A stretch of DNA of 43,842 nt from Actinomycetes bacterium (GTDB lineage Bacteria; Actinomycetota; Acidimicrobiia; Acidimicrobiales; RAAP-2): the NCBI GenBank assembly GCA_021781335.1, contig JAJXXA010000030.1, forward strand, positions 1 to 43,842. Direction: 5' to 3'. Below, in pieces: positions 34,485 to 42,673 of this stretch. The position numbers and the translations under genes are program-made. Under the pieces are notes generated by a model. The model was given only the letters and a program-made list of their open reading frames with translations, was not told the origin of the DNA and did no database searches. Positions within the stretch are counted from its first letter, which is position 1, and each line of letters begins with the position of its first letter.

Positions 34485-34490
34485 ACAATC
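34485..34490 (+). promoter_or_regulatory. Putative -10 element of the SDR gene
   Basis: TACAAT about 32 bases before ATG 34523, with no strong -35. The leader contains GAAGGGAATT as a possible ribosome site. Confidence 0.35.
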
Positions 34491-34522
34491 GGTGAACGGC
34501 AACAATTTGAAGGGAATTCACG

Positions 34523-35401
34523 ATGGGTGCACTGGATGGTCGCGTGGCAATTATTACCGGCGCGGGACGCGGGATCGGACGAGAGCACGCCCTGCTCTTC
34601 GCAGCGGAAGGGGCCAAAGTTGTCGTGAATGACCTTGGCGGTTCGCTTGATGGATCATCGTCAGCGGCGTCGCCCGCAGAAGAAGTCGTCGCCGAGATCG
34701 TCGCCATGGGCGGCGAGGCGGTCGCCAACCACGACAATGTCGCTGAGTGGGAGGGTGGGGCTCGACTCGTGCAGAGCGCCCTTGACGCGTTCGGTGATCT
34801 GCACGTGCTCGTGAACAACGCAGGAATTCTTCGTGACCGAGTGCTGGTCAACTTGAGTGAGGACGATTGGGATGCGGTGATCCACGTGCATCTCAAGGGT
34901 CACTTCGTACCGACGCGACACGCGGCCGCTTATTGGCGCGAACAGGCAAAAGCTGGCAAGACGGTCAAGGCGTCGATCATCAACACGTCGTCGACCTCGG
35001 GCCTGCTCGGCAACATCGGACAATCCAATTACGGCGCGGCGAAGGCGGGTATCGCGGCATTTACGGTGATCATCGCCGAAGAACTTGGTCGCTACGGTGT
35101 TCGCGCCAACGCAATCGCGCCCGCAGCGAGGACTCGAATGACCGAATCCACGCCGGGGCTTTCGGACTACGTCGTTAAGCCCGCCGACGCCTCGGTCTTT
35201 GATGTGTGGGACCCCGCGAACATCTCACCGTTGGTTGCCACGTTGGCCATGCAGGACTGCGAGTCGACGGGACAGGTCTACTTTGTCCAGGGCGGAACCG
35301 TTCGAAAATTCCAGAACTGGACCATGACCGAGACCCTCGAGAAGAACGATCGCTGGGAAGTAGCTGAACTTGCCCAGCAACTGCCCACTCTGTTGAAGTG
35401 A
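34523..35401 (+). CDS. Short-chain dehydrogenase/reductase (17beta-HSD4/hydroxyacyl-CoA dehydrogenase-like)
   Basis: A 292-residue SDR oxidoreductase. The cofactor motif is VAIITGAGRGIGREHALLFA, followed by VVVNDLGG (the Asp suggests NAD preference), VNNAGILRD, Ser in INTSSTSGLLG and the catalytic pair in SNYGAAKAG. The long D-L-G-G-S insert and the C-terminal region resemble the dehydrogenase part of peroxisomal multifunctional enzyme 2, which oxidises 3-hydroxyacyl-CoAs. No hydratase partner is nearby, so the substrate is unresolved. Its stop overlaps the following MFS gene by GTGA. Confidence 0.9.
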   Translation: MGALDGRVAIITGAGRGIGREHALLFAAEGAKVVVNDLGGSLDGSSSAASPAEEVVAEIVAMGGEAVANHDNVAEWEGGARLVQSALDAFGDLHVLVNNAGILRDRVLVNLSEDDWDAVIHVHLKGHFVPTRHAAAYWREQAKAGKTVKASIINTSSTSGLLGNIGQSNYGAAKAGIAAFTVIIAEELGRYGVRANAIAPAARTRMTESTPGLSDYVVKPADASVFDVWDPANISPLVATLAMQDCESTGQVYFVQGGTVRKFQNWTMTETLEKNDRWEVAELAQQLPTLLK

Positions 35402-37008
35402 ACGACCGGCGCCATTCGGCGCACGTAGATCGCGAGGACCCCGCCGGGCTTCTTAACGCTCGTTCCGACCCTGCGGGCGCAGCGTTCGGGACCATGGGCA
35501 CCGAGGCCGGTAGCGACCTGAACTGGATCATGCTCTTGCGCGCTCGCGTGCAGGCGAGAGCCGAGGGGTCAAGTCGCTATCCGTGGTGGGTGCTGTGGTC
35601 GCTGCTCGCGGGACTGTTCGCACTGAATTTCACGTTCACCGTGTTCATCGTCGCGCTCCCGACGGTGGCCACCCAATTTCATACCAGCGTTACCGTCCTC
35701 ACCTGGACCATGGTCGGACCGCTCTTGGCGTACGGTCTCGCGGCGCCCATCCTTGGCAAGACCGGCGACATCTACGGGCACCGACGTTTGTACCTTTTCG
35801 GTCTGGTCGGCGCAATGGTGTCGGCGATCTTGACCGCGCTCTCGCACAACGTGGACATGCTGCTCATCGCCCGTGCGCTCGATGGCGTCCAGGGTGCGGC
35901 TACCGGCACGGCGTCGGGCGCACTCATCAACATGGTCTTCAGGCCTGAGGAGCGGGTCAAGGCCATGGGGTGGTGGTCACTCATCGGCGCGGGCGGACCC
36001 GTGATCGGGGTGTCGCTCGGATCCCCCATCATCGCGGCCTACGGTTGGCGCGCTTTGTTCTGGTTCCAGCTGGTGCTGATCGTGATCGCGTTCAGCGTCG
36101 TGGTGGTTCTCTTGCCGCGACGAAGGGGATTCGACGACGAAGACGCGCAGAAGAAGCAACAGGCGAGACGAGAGTTTAAGAGGATGGACTGGATTGGCAG
36201 CTGGTCACTCTCATTCGCCGTAGGCACGTTCATGCTGGCGCTCTCAATCGGACCGAGTATCGGCTGGTCCAGCCCGGGGACCATGGCGTGTTTCATCCTG
36301 GCCATCGTCATGACAGTGACGTTCGTCATTCGCATTCGTCACGCGGCGAATCCGTTGATCCCGGCGCACTACTTCGCTCGAAGGAACTTCGTCATGCCGA
36401 TGATTCTGCGCGCGTCGGGCAACTTCGCGTATTTTGGTGCGTTCTTCCTTTTCCCTTTGGTCATGGAACAGGGGTACAAGTACTCGATTCCGCGCGTGGG
36501 TGCTCTAGCGATAGCGCGTCCCATCACCTTCTCGCTCTGTTCGCCTATCGCTGGATACGTCGCGGTACGCATCGGTGAGCGCATCAGCGCCTTTGCGGGT
36601 GCGGTTTTTCTCACCTTGTCGTTGGTGCTGTTCGCCATGCTGCATCCGAGTTCGGGGGTGTGGTTCATTGCGTTGGCGCTCGCACTCTCCGGTTTGGGCA
36701 TGGGGGTGGCCATGCCGTCGACGAGCTCGGTGATGGCCAACGAGGTCTTGCCGAGTGAATTCGGCGTCATGTCCGCGGCCCAGATGTTGGCGACCCAGGT
36801 GGGCGAGGTCGCCGGCATTCAGATACTTGAGACTGTCCAGCAGGCCGAAGTGCGCCGTCACGGCCTAACGAGCGCTGCGCCGGGACCCGCGCTCCTCGAG
36901 ACGTTTCGTCTGCCGTTCTTGATCGGCGCGTGCGTGGCAGCGCTCGGCATCGTTGGTGGGTTCTTCATGCGCTCGGTACCTCGAGAGCGATCGAAACAGA
37001 AGGCGTAG
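35398..37008 (+). CDS. MFS transporter, DHA2-like
   Basis: A 536-residue multi-helix transporter. A hydrophilic N-terminal extension of about 60 residues precedes the first helix (WVLWSLLAGLFALNFTFTVFIVALPTVA). Motif A is APILGKTGDIYGHRRLYLFGLVGAM, and the glycine-rich helix 5 is GWWSLIGAGGPVIGVSLGSPI, as in the EmrB/QacA group. GTG 35398 overlaps the SDR stop (GTGA); if the true start were internal (for example ATG 35494, MGTEAG) the extension would shrink. The coupling suggests the transporter handles a compound related to the SDR, which is inference. Confidence 0.85.
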   Translation: MNDRRHSAHVDREDPAGLLNARSDPAGAAFGTMGTEAGSDLNWIMLLRARVQARAEGSSRYPWWVLWSLLAGLFALNFTFTVFIVALPTVATQFHTSVTVLTWTMVGPLLAYGLAAPILGKTGDIYGHRRLYLFGLVGAMVSAILTALSHNVDMLLIARALDGVQGAATGTASGALINMVFRPEERVKAMGWWSLIGAGGPVIGVSLGSPIIAAYGWRALFWFQLVLIVIAFSVVVVLLPRRRGFDDEDAQKKQQARREFKRMDWIGSWSLSFAVGTFMLALSIGPSIGWSSPGTMACFILAIVMTVTFVIRIRHAANPLIPAHYFARRNFVMPMILRASGNFAYFGAFFLFPLVMEQGYKYSIPRVGALAIARPITFSLCSPIAGYVAVRIGERISAFAGAVFLTLSLVLFAMLHPSSGVWFIALALALSGLGMGVAMPSTSSVMANEVLPSEFGVMSAAQMLATQVGEVAGIQILETVQQAEVRRHGLTSAAPGPALLETFRLPFLIGACVAALGIVGGFFMRSVPRERSKQKA

Positions 37009-37017
37009 GTCTGCCGA

Positions 37018-37023
37018 TAGTCT
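37018..37023 (+). promoter_or_regulatory. Leaderless-type -10 element (TAGTCT) for the esterase-gatCAB unit
   Basis: TAGTCT, 8 bases, ATG 37032. It would drive the coupled esterase-gatC-gatA-gatB run. Confidence 0.4.
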
Positions 37024-37031
37024 TTAACCCT

Positions 37032-37787
37032 ATGACTACTGCGATCATGCCCGGATGTGAGTCGTTTTCGGCGCAACAAGGGCCATTGGGAGTGCTCGTA
37101 TTGCACGGATTTACAGGGAATCCCGCTTCGATGCGGTCGCTCGCCGAGCGTATCGCGGCATCGGGCTACAGCGTCGAACTCCCTCGACTTCCCGGTCACG
37201 GTACGTCGATTGAGGACATGATGACGACCGACTGGGCGGACTGGTCAGGTGCCGCAGTCGCCGCATATGACGCACTTCGTGAGCACTGTGAGCGCGTGGG
37301 CGTCGTGGGGCTTTCGATGGGTGGGGGTCTGGCCGCGCACGTCGCGGAGGTTCGTCACGATGTTGCCGCGTGCGTCTTGATCAATCCTCTCGTCAAGCCC
37401 CCCGTCCAAGAGATGGTCGACGGTCTCAATGCATTACTGGACGCGGGATTGACGACGATCGACTCCATTGGTTCTGACATCAAGATGGAGGGTTCTGTAG
37501 AGGCTTCGTACGATGCGACCCCGCTCGCGTGCGCGGCGAGCCTCTTTGAAGCGATGAAGACCGTGAACGCGCAACTTCCAGCCATCACTGCGCCGATCCT
37601 GTTGTTGTCGAGCCGCGAGGATCACGTGGTGACGTCTGACAATGGCGACGACGTGGTTGAAAAGGTGAGCGGGCCCGTCGAGCGACTCTGGCTCGAGGAT
37701 TCGTACCACGTCGCGACGATGGATAATGACAAAGAAGTGGTCGAGTCGGCCACGATTGCGTTCTTCGATCGGACTATGAAATCATGA
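37032..37787 (+). CDS. Alpha/beta hydrolase, carboxylesterase/monoacylglycerol lipase type
   Basis: A 251-residue serine hydrolase resembling Est30-type carboxylesterases. Oxyanion-hole motif LVLHGFTGNPASMRSLAER; nucleophile elbow GVVGLSMGGGLA; acid in LLLSSREDHVV; catalytic His in EDSYHVATMDND. No signal peptide, so cytoplasmic. The ORF track runs 34 codons into the MFS gene; ATG 37032 gives the family length. It overlaps gatC by ATGA, placing an esterase at the head of the tRNA amidotransferase operon. The natural ester is unknown. Confidence 0.9.
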   Translation: MTTAIMPGCESFSAQQGPLGVLVLHGFTGNPASMRSLAERIAASGYSVELPRLPGHGTSIEDMMTTDWADWSGAAVAAYDALREHCERVGVVGLSMGGGLAAHVAEVRHDVAACVLINPLVKPPVQEMVDGLNALLDAGLTTIDSIGSDIKMEGSVEASYDATPLACAASLFEAMKTVNAQLPAITAPILLLSSREDHVVTSDNGDDVVEKVSGPVERLWLEDSYHVATMDNDKEVVESATIAFFDRTMKS

Positions 37788-38086
37788 CCTCGCCACTTCA
37801 TCGAGACGATGTCGCACACGTCGCCAAACTCGCCCGCCTCTCGCTGAGTGAAGAGGAGTTGGCGTTGTACACCGACCAACTCGGTCAGATTCTCGAGCAC
37901 GCGAACGATATGAGCACGTTGCAACTTGACGATGTCATCCCGACTGCGCACCCCTTCGGTTTGATCAACGTGGTCCGTGACGACAGTGTGCGCGAGAGCC
38001 TGGACCGCGACGTAGTGCTCGCCATGGCTCCCGATGCCGAAGACGGCCGATTCGCCGTACCGCGCATCATGGGAGAAGCCCCGTGA
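37784..38086 (+). CDS. gatC: Asp/Glu-tRNA amidotransferase subunit C
   Basis: A 100-residue subunit that wraps around and stabilises GatA in the GatCAB complex. The N-terminus DDVAHVAKLARLSLSEEELALYTDQLGQIL and the segment DDVIPTAHPFGLINVVRDD are typical. It overlaps the esterase (ATGA) at its start and gatA (GTGA) at its end. Together with gatA and gatB it converts Asp-tRNA-Asn and/or Glu-tRNA-Gln to the amide forms. Confidence 0.95.
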   Translation: MTSPLHRDDVAHVAKLARLSLSEEELALYTDQLGQILEHANDMSTLQLDDVIPTAHPFGLINVVRDDSVRESLDRDVVLAMAPDAEDGRFAVPRIMGEAP

Positions 38087-39507
38087 AGACCGCCGAACAG
38101 ATCGCTCTTGACGTGCGCAGTGGTGCGAGCACGGCCCAGCGTGAACTCGACGCCTCCTTGGCGGCGATTCACGCGCGTAATGACGAATTGAATGTCTTCC
38201 TCTATGTCGATGAGGACGGTGCGCGCGCCGCCGCCAAGGACGTCGACGACAAGGTGGCGCGTGGTGAGTCCGTTGGACCGCTCGCGGGCGTACCCGTCGC
38301 CATCAAGGACAACATGTGCCAGGTCGGCGTCCCCACCACGTGCTCGTCGCGGATCCTTGAGGGCTGGCGACCGCCCTACAGCGCCACGGTGATCACTCGA
38401 CTCCTGGCAGCGGGAGCGGTGCCGGTGGGCAAGACCAACCTCGACGAGTTCGCCATGGGTTCGTCAACCGAGAACTCGGCGTTCGGGCCGACACGAAATC
38501 CCTTGGACCCCTCACGGGTGCCCGGGGGTTCTTCGGGTGGTTCGGCGGCGGCGGTCGCAGCCGACATGACACCGATCGCGCTCGGTAGTGACACCGGTGG
38601 CTCGATCCGACAGCCCGCAGCGCTCTGTGGACTCATCGGCGTCAAGCCCTCCTACGGCCTCGTGTCTCGCTACGGTTTGATCGCGTTCGCGAGTTCACTC
38701 GACCAGATCGGTCCTTTCTCAAAGACCGTCACGGACGCGGCCATCCTCCTAGAAGCAATTGCGGGTCACGATCCAATGGATTCGACGTCATTGCCCGAAC
38801 CCGCGCCCATGCTGTCCGCGCACGTCAACGACGGTGTCGTGGGCAAGCGTATTGCGCTCGTTCGTGAACTGATCGACGGCGCCGACCCGGACGTCGTGGC
38901 GTCGGTCACGAGGGCAGTCGAAGTGCTGAAGGATGCGGGCGCTACCATCCTCGAGCTATCGATCCCCGAGCTCCAACTGGGTTTGAGCGCGTACTACCTC
39001 ATCGCGCCCGCTGAGGCTTCGAGCAATCTGGCTCGATACGACGGGGTCCGATTCGGACTGCGCGTTGATGGTGAGGACGTCGAGGCCATGAACACCGCAA
39101 CGAGAACCGCTGGGTTCGGCGCGGAGGTGAAACGACGGATCATGCTCGGCACGTACGCCTTGTCGGCGGGATATTTTGACGCCTATTACGGCCAAGCACT
39201 CAAGGTTCGTACACAAATGATCGATGCGTTCAAACGGGCGTACGCCCAGGCCGATTTGCTCATTGGGGCGACCGCGCCGTCGGTGGCGTTCCCCTTTGGT
39301 TCCAAGACGAGCAATCCAATGGCCATGTATCTATCTGACGTGTTCACGATCCCGACCAATCTGGCGGGCGAGGCCGCGATCTCGGTACCCTTCGGCGCAG
39401 GAGAAGCCGGACTACCTACGGGTGTCCAGCTCCTTGGTCCAGGTAGGAGCGAGGCCCAGTTGTTCGCCGCCGCCCGGGTGCTCGAGCGCGAGGAGCGAGG
39501 ATCATGA
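38083..39507 (+). CDS. gatA: Asp/Glu-tRNA amidotransferase subunit A (amidase)
   Basis: A 474-residue amidase-signature enzyme releasing ammonia from glutamine for transfer by GatB. The Ser-cisSer-Lys triad region is clear: VPVAIKDNM with the lysine, then VPGGSSGGSAAAVAADMTPIALGSDTGGSIRQPAA with both serines. ANLAGEAAISVPFG-like residues (NLAGEAAISVPFG) complete the site. GTG 38083 overlaps gatC (GTGA), and the end overlaps gatB (ATGA), so the three subunits are translated together. Confidence 0.97.
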   Translation: MKTAEQIALDVRSGASTAQRELDASLAAIHARNDELNVFLYVDEDGARAAAKDVDDKVARGESVGPLAGVPVAIKDNMCQVGVPTTCSSRILEGWRPPYSATVITRLLAAGAVPVGKTNLDEFAMGSSTENSAFGPTRNPLDPSRVPGGSSGGSAAAVAADMTPIALGSDTGGSIRQPAALCGLIGVKPSYGLVSRYGLIAFASSLDQIGPFSKTVTDAAILLEAIAGHDPMDSTSLPEPAPMLSAHVNDGVVGKRIALVRELIDGADPDVVASVTRAVEVLKDAGATILELSIPELQLGLSAYYLIAPAEASSNLARYDGVRFGLRVDGEDVEAMNTATRTAGFGAEVKRRIMLGTYALSAGYFDAYYGQALKVRTQMIDAFKRAYAQADLLIGATAPSVAFPFGSKTSNPMAMYLSDVFTIPTNLAGEAAISVPFGAGEAGLPTGVQLLGPGRSEAQLFAAARVLEREERGS

Positions 39508-40931
39508 CGTTGCCAGGTTCGTGGGAGATGGTCGTGGGCCTCGAGGTCCACACTGAGCTGAAGACGGCCACCAAGATGTTCTGTGGCTGTGCGAATCACT
39601 TCGGGGCCGAACCCAATACCAATGTCTGTCCAGTGTGTCTCGGACTACCGGGCTCGCTTCCGGTGCTCAACGAGCGCGCCGTCGAACTCGCCATGGCGAT
39701 CGGTATCGCGCTTCATTCGACGATTGCGCCGTCGACGTTTCACCGAAAGAACTACTTCTATCCCGATATGCCCAAGGACTTCCAGATCAGTCAGTACGAC
39801 CTGCCGATCAATTCTGGTGGGTATCTCGATCTACCCGACGGCAGCCGCGTATCAATAGAACGCGCGCACCTCGAAGAGGACACGGGCAAATCAACACACC
39901 TTGGGGGTAGCGGGCGCATCCACGGCGCGGACCGGTCGCTCGTTGACTACAACCGCTCGGGAGTGCCACTGGTGGAGATCGTGTCGGGCCCTGACATTAG
40001 GTCCTCGGCCCAAGCGCGCGCGTACGCGGCAGAGCTGCGCGGCATCTTGATTGCGACGGGAGCTTCGGACGGGCGCATGGAGGAGGGTTCGATGAGAATC
40101 GACGCGAACGTCTCTGTCCGTAAATCGGGCGAACCCTTCGGGACGCGCTGTGAGATCAAGAACTTGAACTCACTTCGTAGCTTGCACCGGGCCATTGATT
40201 ATGAAGCGCTTCGCCAGGTTGAATTGATCGAGAGCGGGGGTGTCGTACGCCAAGAGACACGCCACTGGGACGAGAATCTCGGCGTCACCTCGACCATGCG
40301 CACTAAGGAAGAGGCGGAGGACTATCGCTACTTTCGAGAGCCGGACCTCGTTGACCTCGCACCGGAGCAGGCCTGGCAGGACCGTATCCGACTCGCGTTG
40401 CCGCCGATGCCGGCCGAACGTCGCGCCGCGCTCAAGGAGCGACTCATCGCACCGACGCCAGCGCAACTGGACGCCGTTGAAGTGGTGATCGACCTCAACC
40501 TCGAACAGTTCGTCAATGCCGCGATCGACGCCGATATCGATCCGGTGTTGGCGCTTGCACGCGCGGCAAATGAATTGGCGGGTGGCCTCGAAGGAATCGG
40601 GAACCTGACACCTGAGGCATTCTGTGCAACATTGCGTTTGGAGCAGTCGGGCCAGCTCTCAGCAACCCAGGCTAAAACAGTGCTGGGTGAACTTCTCGCG
40701 CACGGCGGTGAGCCGGGGGCGATAGCTGCCGCCAAGGGCTTTGAACAACTTTCATCCGACTCGCTTGGCAGTACCGTCGAGTCGCTTATCGCGCAGAATC
40801 CTGACGAATGGGCTCGGTACCGTGAGGGTGACGAGAAACTTGCCCAGTTCTTTATTGGTCAAGTGATGAAGCTGACCAAGGGCAAAGCCAACGGTAAAGC
40901 GGTCGTCGCCGAACTCCAGTCGCGTCGCTAG
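39504..40931 (+). CDS. gatB: Asp/Glu-tRNA amidotransferase subunit B
   Basis: A 475-residue subunit that binds the mischarged tRNA, phosphorylates the Asp/Glu moiety and amidates it. Cradle-domain signatures: WEMVVGLEVHTELKTATKMFCGC, CPVCLGLPGSLPVLN with the zinc-type cysteines, RKNYFYPDMPKDFQISQYD and YRYFREPDL. The C-terminal YqeY-like helical tail is complete and ends KANGKAVVAELQSRR. Start ATG 39504 overlaps gatA. The stop lies one base from that of the convergent sortase gene. Confidence 0.97.
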   Translation: MTLPGSWEMVVGLEVHTELKTATKMFCGCANHFGAEPNTNVCPVCLGLPGSLPVLNERAVELAMAIGIALHSTIAPSTFHRKNYFYPDMPKDFQISQYDLPINSGGYLDLPDGSRVSIERAHLEEDTGKSTHLGGSGRIHGADRSLVDYNRSGVPLVEIVSGPDIRSSAQARAYAAELRGILIATGASDGRMEEGSMRIDANVSVRKSGEPFGTRCEIKNLNSLRSLHRAIDYEALRQVELIESGGVVRQETRHWDENLGVTSTMRTKEEAEDYRYFREPDLVDLAPEQAWQDRIRLALPPMPAERRAALKERLIAPTPAQLDAVEVVIDLNLEQFVNAAIDADIDPVLALARAANELAGGLEGIGNLTPEAFCATLRLEQSGQLSATQAKTVLGELLAHGGEPGAIAAAKGFEQLSSDSLGSTVESLIAQNPDEWARYREGDEKLAQFFIGQVMKLTKGKANGKAVVAELQSRR

Positions 40932-40932
40932 T

Positions 40933-41604
40933 TCAGCGCGTGACGCTCGCGAACTTGGTGAAAACCACGATATTGGCGAGGTAGCTGCCCGTCGCGTGGT
41001 CGAATGCCCCGCCGCATGTCACGAGATTCAACTCGCGTGCGCCGGGTTTGTCGAGCGCTCCATAGACCAGCTGGTCGGGGAAGCCAGACTTCGAGTATTG
41101 GACGACTTTGGTGACGACGAAGTTGACCTTCACGCCATCTGAAAGCCCAACGGTGACGAGTGCACCCGGATGAAGGGTTCGAATATAGAAGAACACCCCA
41201 GGTCCCTTGTACGAGTCGACGTGGGCGAGGATGACCGACGAACCCTCTTGTCCGGGTGTAGGACCGTATTTGAACCAGCCCGCAGTCTTGGTGGTGGCGG
41301 GGACCATCACTTGTCCGTTCGCCAACAAGCCAAGTTCGCCCACACTCGTGGTCACGCCAATCGAGGGAATCGAGAGTGTGCGCGGCACTGATGACGCCAC
41401 GCGTACTGAACTGATGTCAGTCGTACGCGTGGTGACGGGGGCGACAGTGGAGACAGGGGTCGAAGTCAAGACTACGGACTTCGGATTGCTGGCCGGTACG
41501 AAAGTACTAGCCAGCAATCCCAGCCCGACGATGAGGACCACCAGAGCGGTCGTCCACCACATCACTTCAGACTTCGAGCGCCGCCTACGGCCTTCGCGTG
41601 ACAT
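40933..41604 (-). CDS. Class F sortase
   Basis: A 223-residue membrane-anchored transpeptidase. A basic N-terminus (REGRRRRSKSE) precedes one helix (WWTTALVVLIVGLGLLASTFV), a Thr/Val-rich linker and the sortase domain from about residue 73 (PRTLSIPSIGVTTSVGELGL). Catalytic His128 is in VILAHVDS and Cys197 in LNLVTCGG. The Arg expected nine residues after Cys is Gly206 (ATGSY), an oddity. It starts inside the end of the DUF3494 gene (20-base overlap), so the two are co-translated and that protein is the likely substrate. Confidence 0.9.
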   Translation of the reverse strand: MSREGRRRRSKSEVMWWTTALVVLIVGLGLLASTFVPASNPKSVVLTSTPVSTVAPVTTRTTDISSVRVASSVPRTLSIPSIGVTTSVGELGLLANGQVMVPATTKTAGWFKYGPTPGQEGSSVILAHVDSYKGPGVFFYIRTLHPGALVTVGLSDGVKVNFVVTKVVQYSKSGFPDQLVYGALDKPGARELNLVTCGGAFDHATGSYLANIVVFTKFASVTR

Positions 41605-42673
41605 CCGTATTGTTCAGAGTCCGACGACGACGTGATCGTATGGCTGCGCCACTTGCGATCATCGCGAGGCCAATCGCACTCAAGCCAAGGGGCAAGAGTG
41701 GTGAAGAGCCTGATCCGGCCGTTCCGCCGAAGCCAGTGCCCGGTGCGCCGACGGGAACGACTGTCGTAGGTGTGGTCGTTGTGGTCGTTGCGCGCGTCGT
41801 TGTTGTTGTCACCGGCGCGGCCGTGGTGGTGGTCGATGAAGGCACTGTGGTAGTCGTGGTTGTAACGGCGGCTGCGCACACGGGGACGGTGATGTTGTTA
41901 CCGTCAAGCGTGACTGCCCCGTTTCTAGCGAGCACGCGGCCGCTCAAGGTCGCACCGGTGTTCATCGTTGCCGAACTAAGGGCCATAATCGTCCCGACCA
42001 TGTGACTCGTGGTACCAATCGTTGCCGACGAACCAACCTGCCAGAAGATATTGCAGGCCTGGGCGCCGTTCTCCAACACCACATTGCTGCCCGAAGCGGT
42101 TGTCAAGGTCGAACCAGCTTGAAAGATGAAGACGGCATCAGCGTTGCCGCCACCGTTTAGTGTCAAAGTACCAGTCAAGCCCATGCTCGTTGAAGACGCG
42201 TAGGTGCCCGGAGTAAGGGTCGATCCACCCAGGTCACTGGGGGCTGTGGTGAAAGGTGTGGTGCCTGCGGCACTCAGGTACGCCGCCGTCAGTGACGTCT
42301 GAGCCGCGAGCGCTTGTGCGTTCGCTACGTAGGTTGTGCCTGAACTCTGAATGCCGGGCGGAAAGCCAGTGACCGCAGTACCAGGGCTGAGACCAATATC
42401 ACCAGCGACAGTGGTTGTTCCGGTGTTGGTGATCGTGGATCCGGCGAGGACGGCGAACGTCGATGCATTACCGAGGTTGATCGCAGTCGGTGCGGCGAAT
42501 GCGGCCGGTACACCAAACGCGGTGACGAGGGCAGCGACCAAGCCGCTGATACCCACTGCACCAATACCTACCTGCATGCGCGACACCGTAGGCACTCGAC
42601 GATGCTTGCCTCGCGGTGCGGGCGATAAGAGAGAATTGAAGCGAGAGTGCTTCGATGAATCTGAACGGGACAT
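41585..42673 (-). CDS. DUF3494 (ice-binding-like) surface protein with sortase sorting signal
   Basis: A 362-residue predicted cell-wall protein. A long basic leader and hydrophobic core (GIGAVGISGLVAALVTAFGVPAAFA) form the signal peptide. The DUF3494 domain follows from INLGNASTFAVLAGSTITNTGTT to VTLDGNNITVPVC, the beta-helical fold found in ice-binding proteins and adhesins. A Thr-rich spacer leads to GAPGTGFGG, a hydrophobic helix and RSRRRR, the layout of an LPxTG-like sorting signal with PGTG core. ATG 42673 follows GGGAGG and is preferred to the track start 39 bases upstream. Ice binding is not certain; adhesion is equally possible. Confidence 0.88.
   Translation of the reverse strand: MSRSDSSKHSRFNSLLSPAPRGKHRRVPTVSRMQVGIGAVGISGLVAALVTAFGVPAAFAAPTAINLGNASTFAVLAGSTITNTGTTTVAGDIGLSPGTAVTGFPPGIQSSGTTYVANAQALAAQTSLTAAYLSAAGTTPFTTAPSDLGGSTLTPGTYASSTSMGLTGTLTLNGGGNADAVFIFQAGSTLTTASGSNVVLENGAQACNIFWQVGSSATIGTTSHMVGTIMALSSATMNTGATLSGRVLARNGAVTLDGNNITVPVCAAAVTTTTTTVPSSTTTTAAPVTTTTTRATTTTTTPTTVVPVGAPGTGFGGTAGSGSSPLLPLGLSAIGLAMIASGAAIRSRRRRTLNNTDVTRRP
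41762..41872 (-). repeat. Thr-coding low-complexity tract in the surface protein gene
   Basis: Runs of Thr codons (TTTTTTVP, TTTTAAPV, TTTTTTRA and similar) between the DUF3494 domain and the sorting signal, probably a wall-spanning spacer. Confidence 0.6.
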
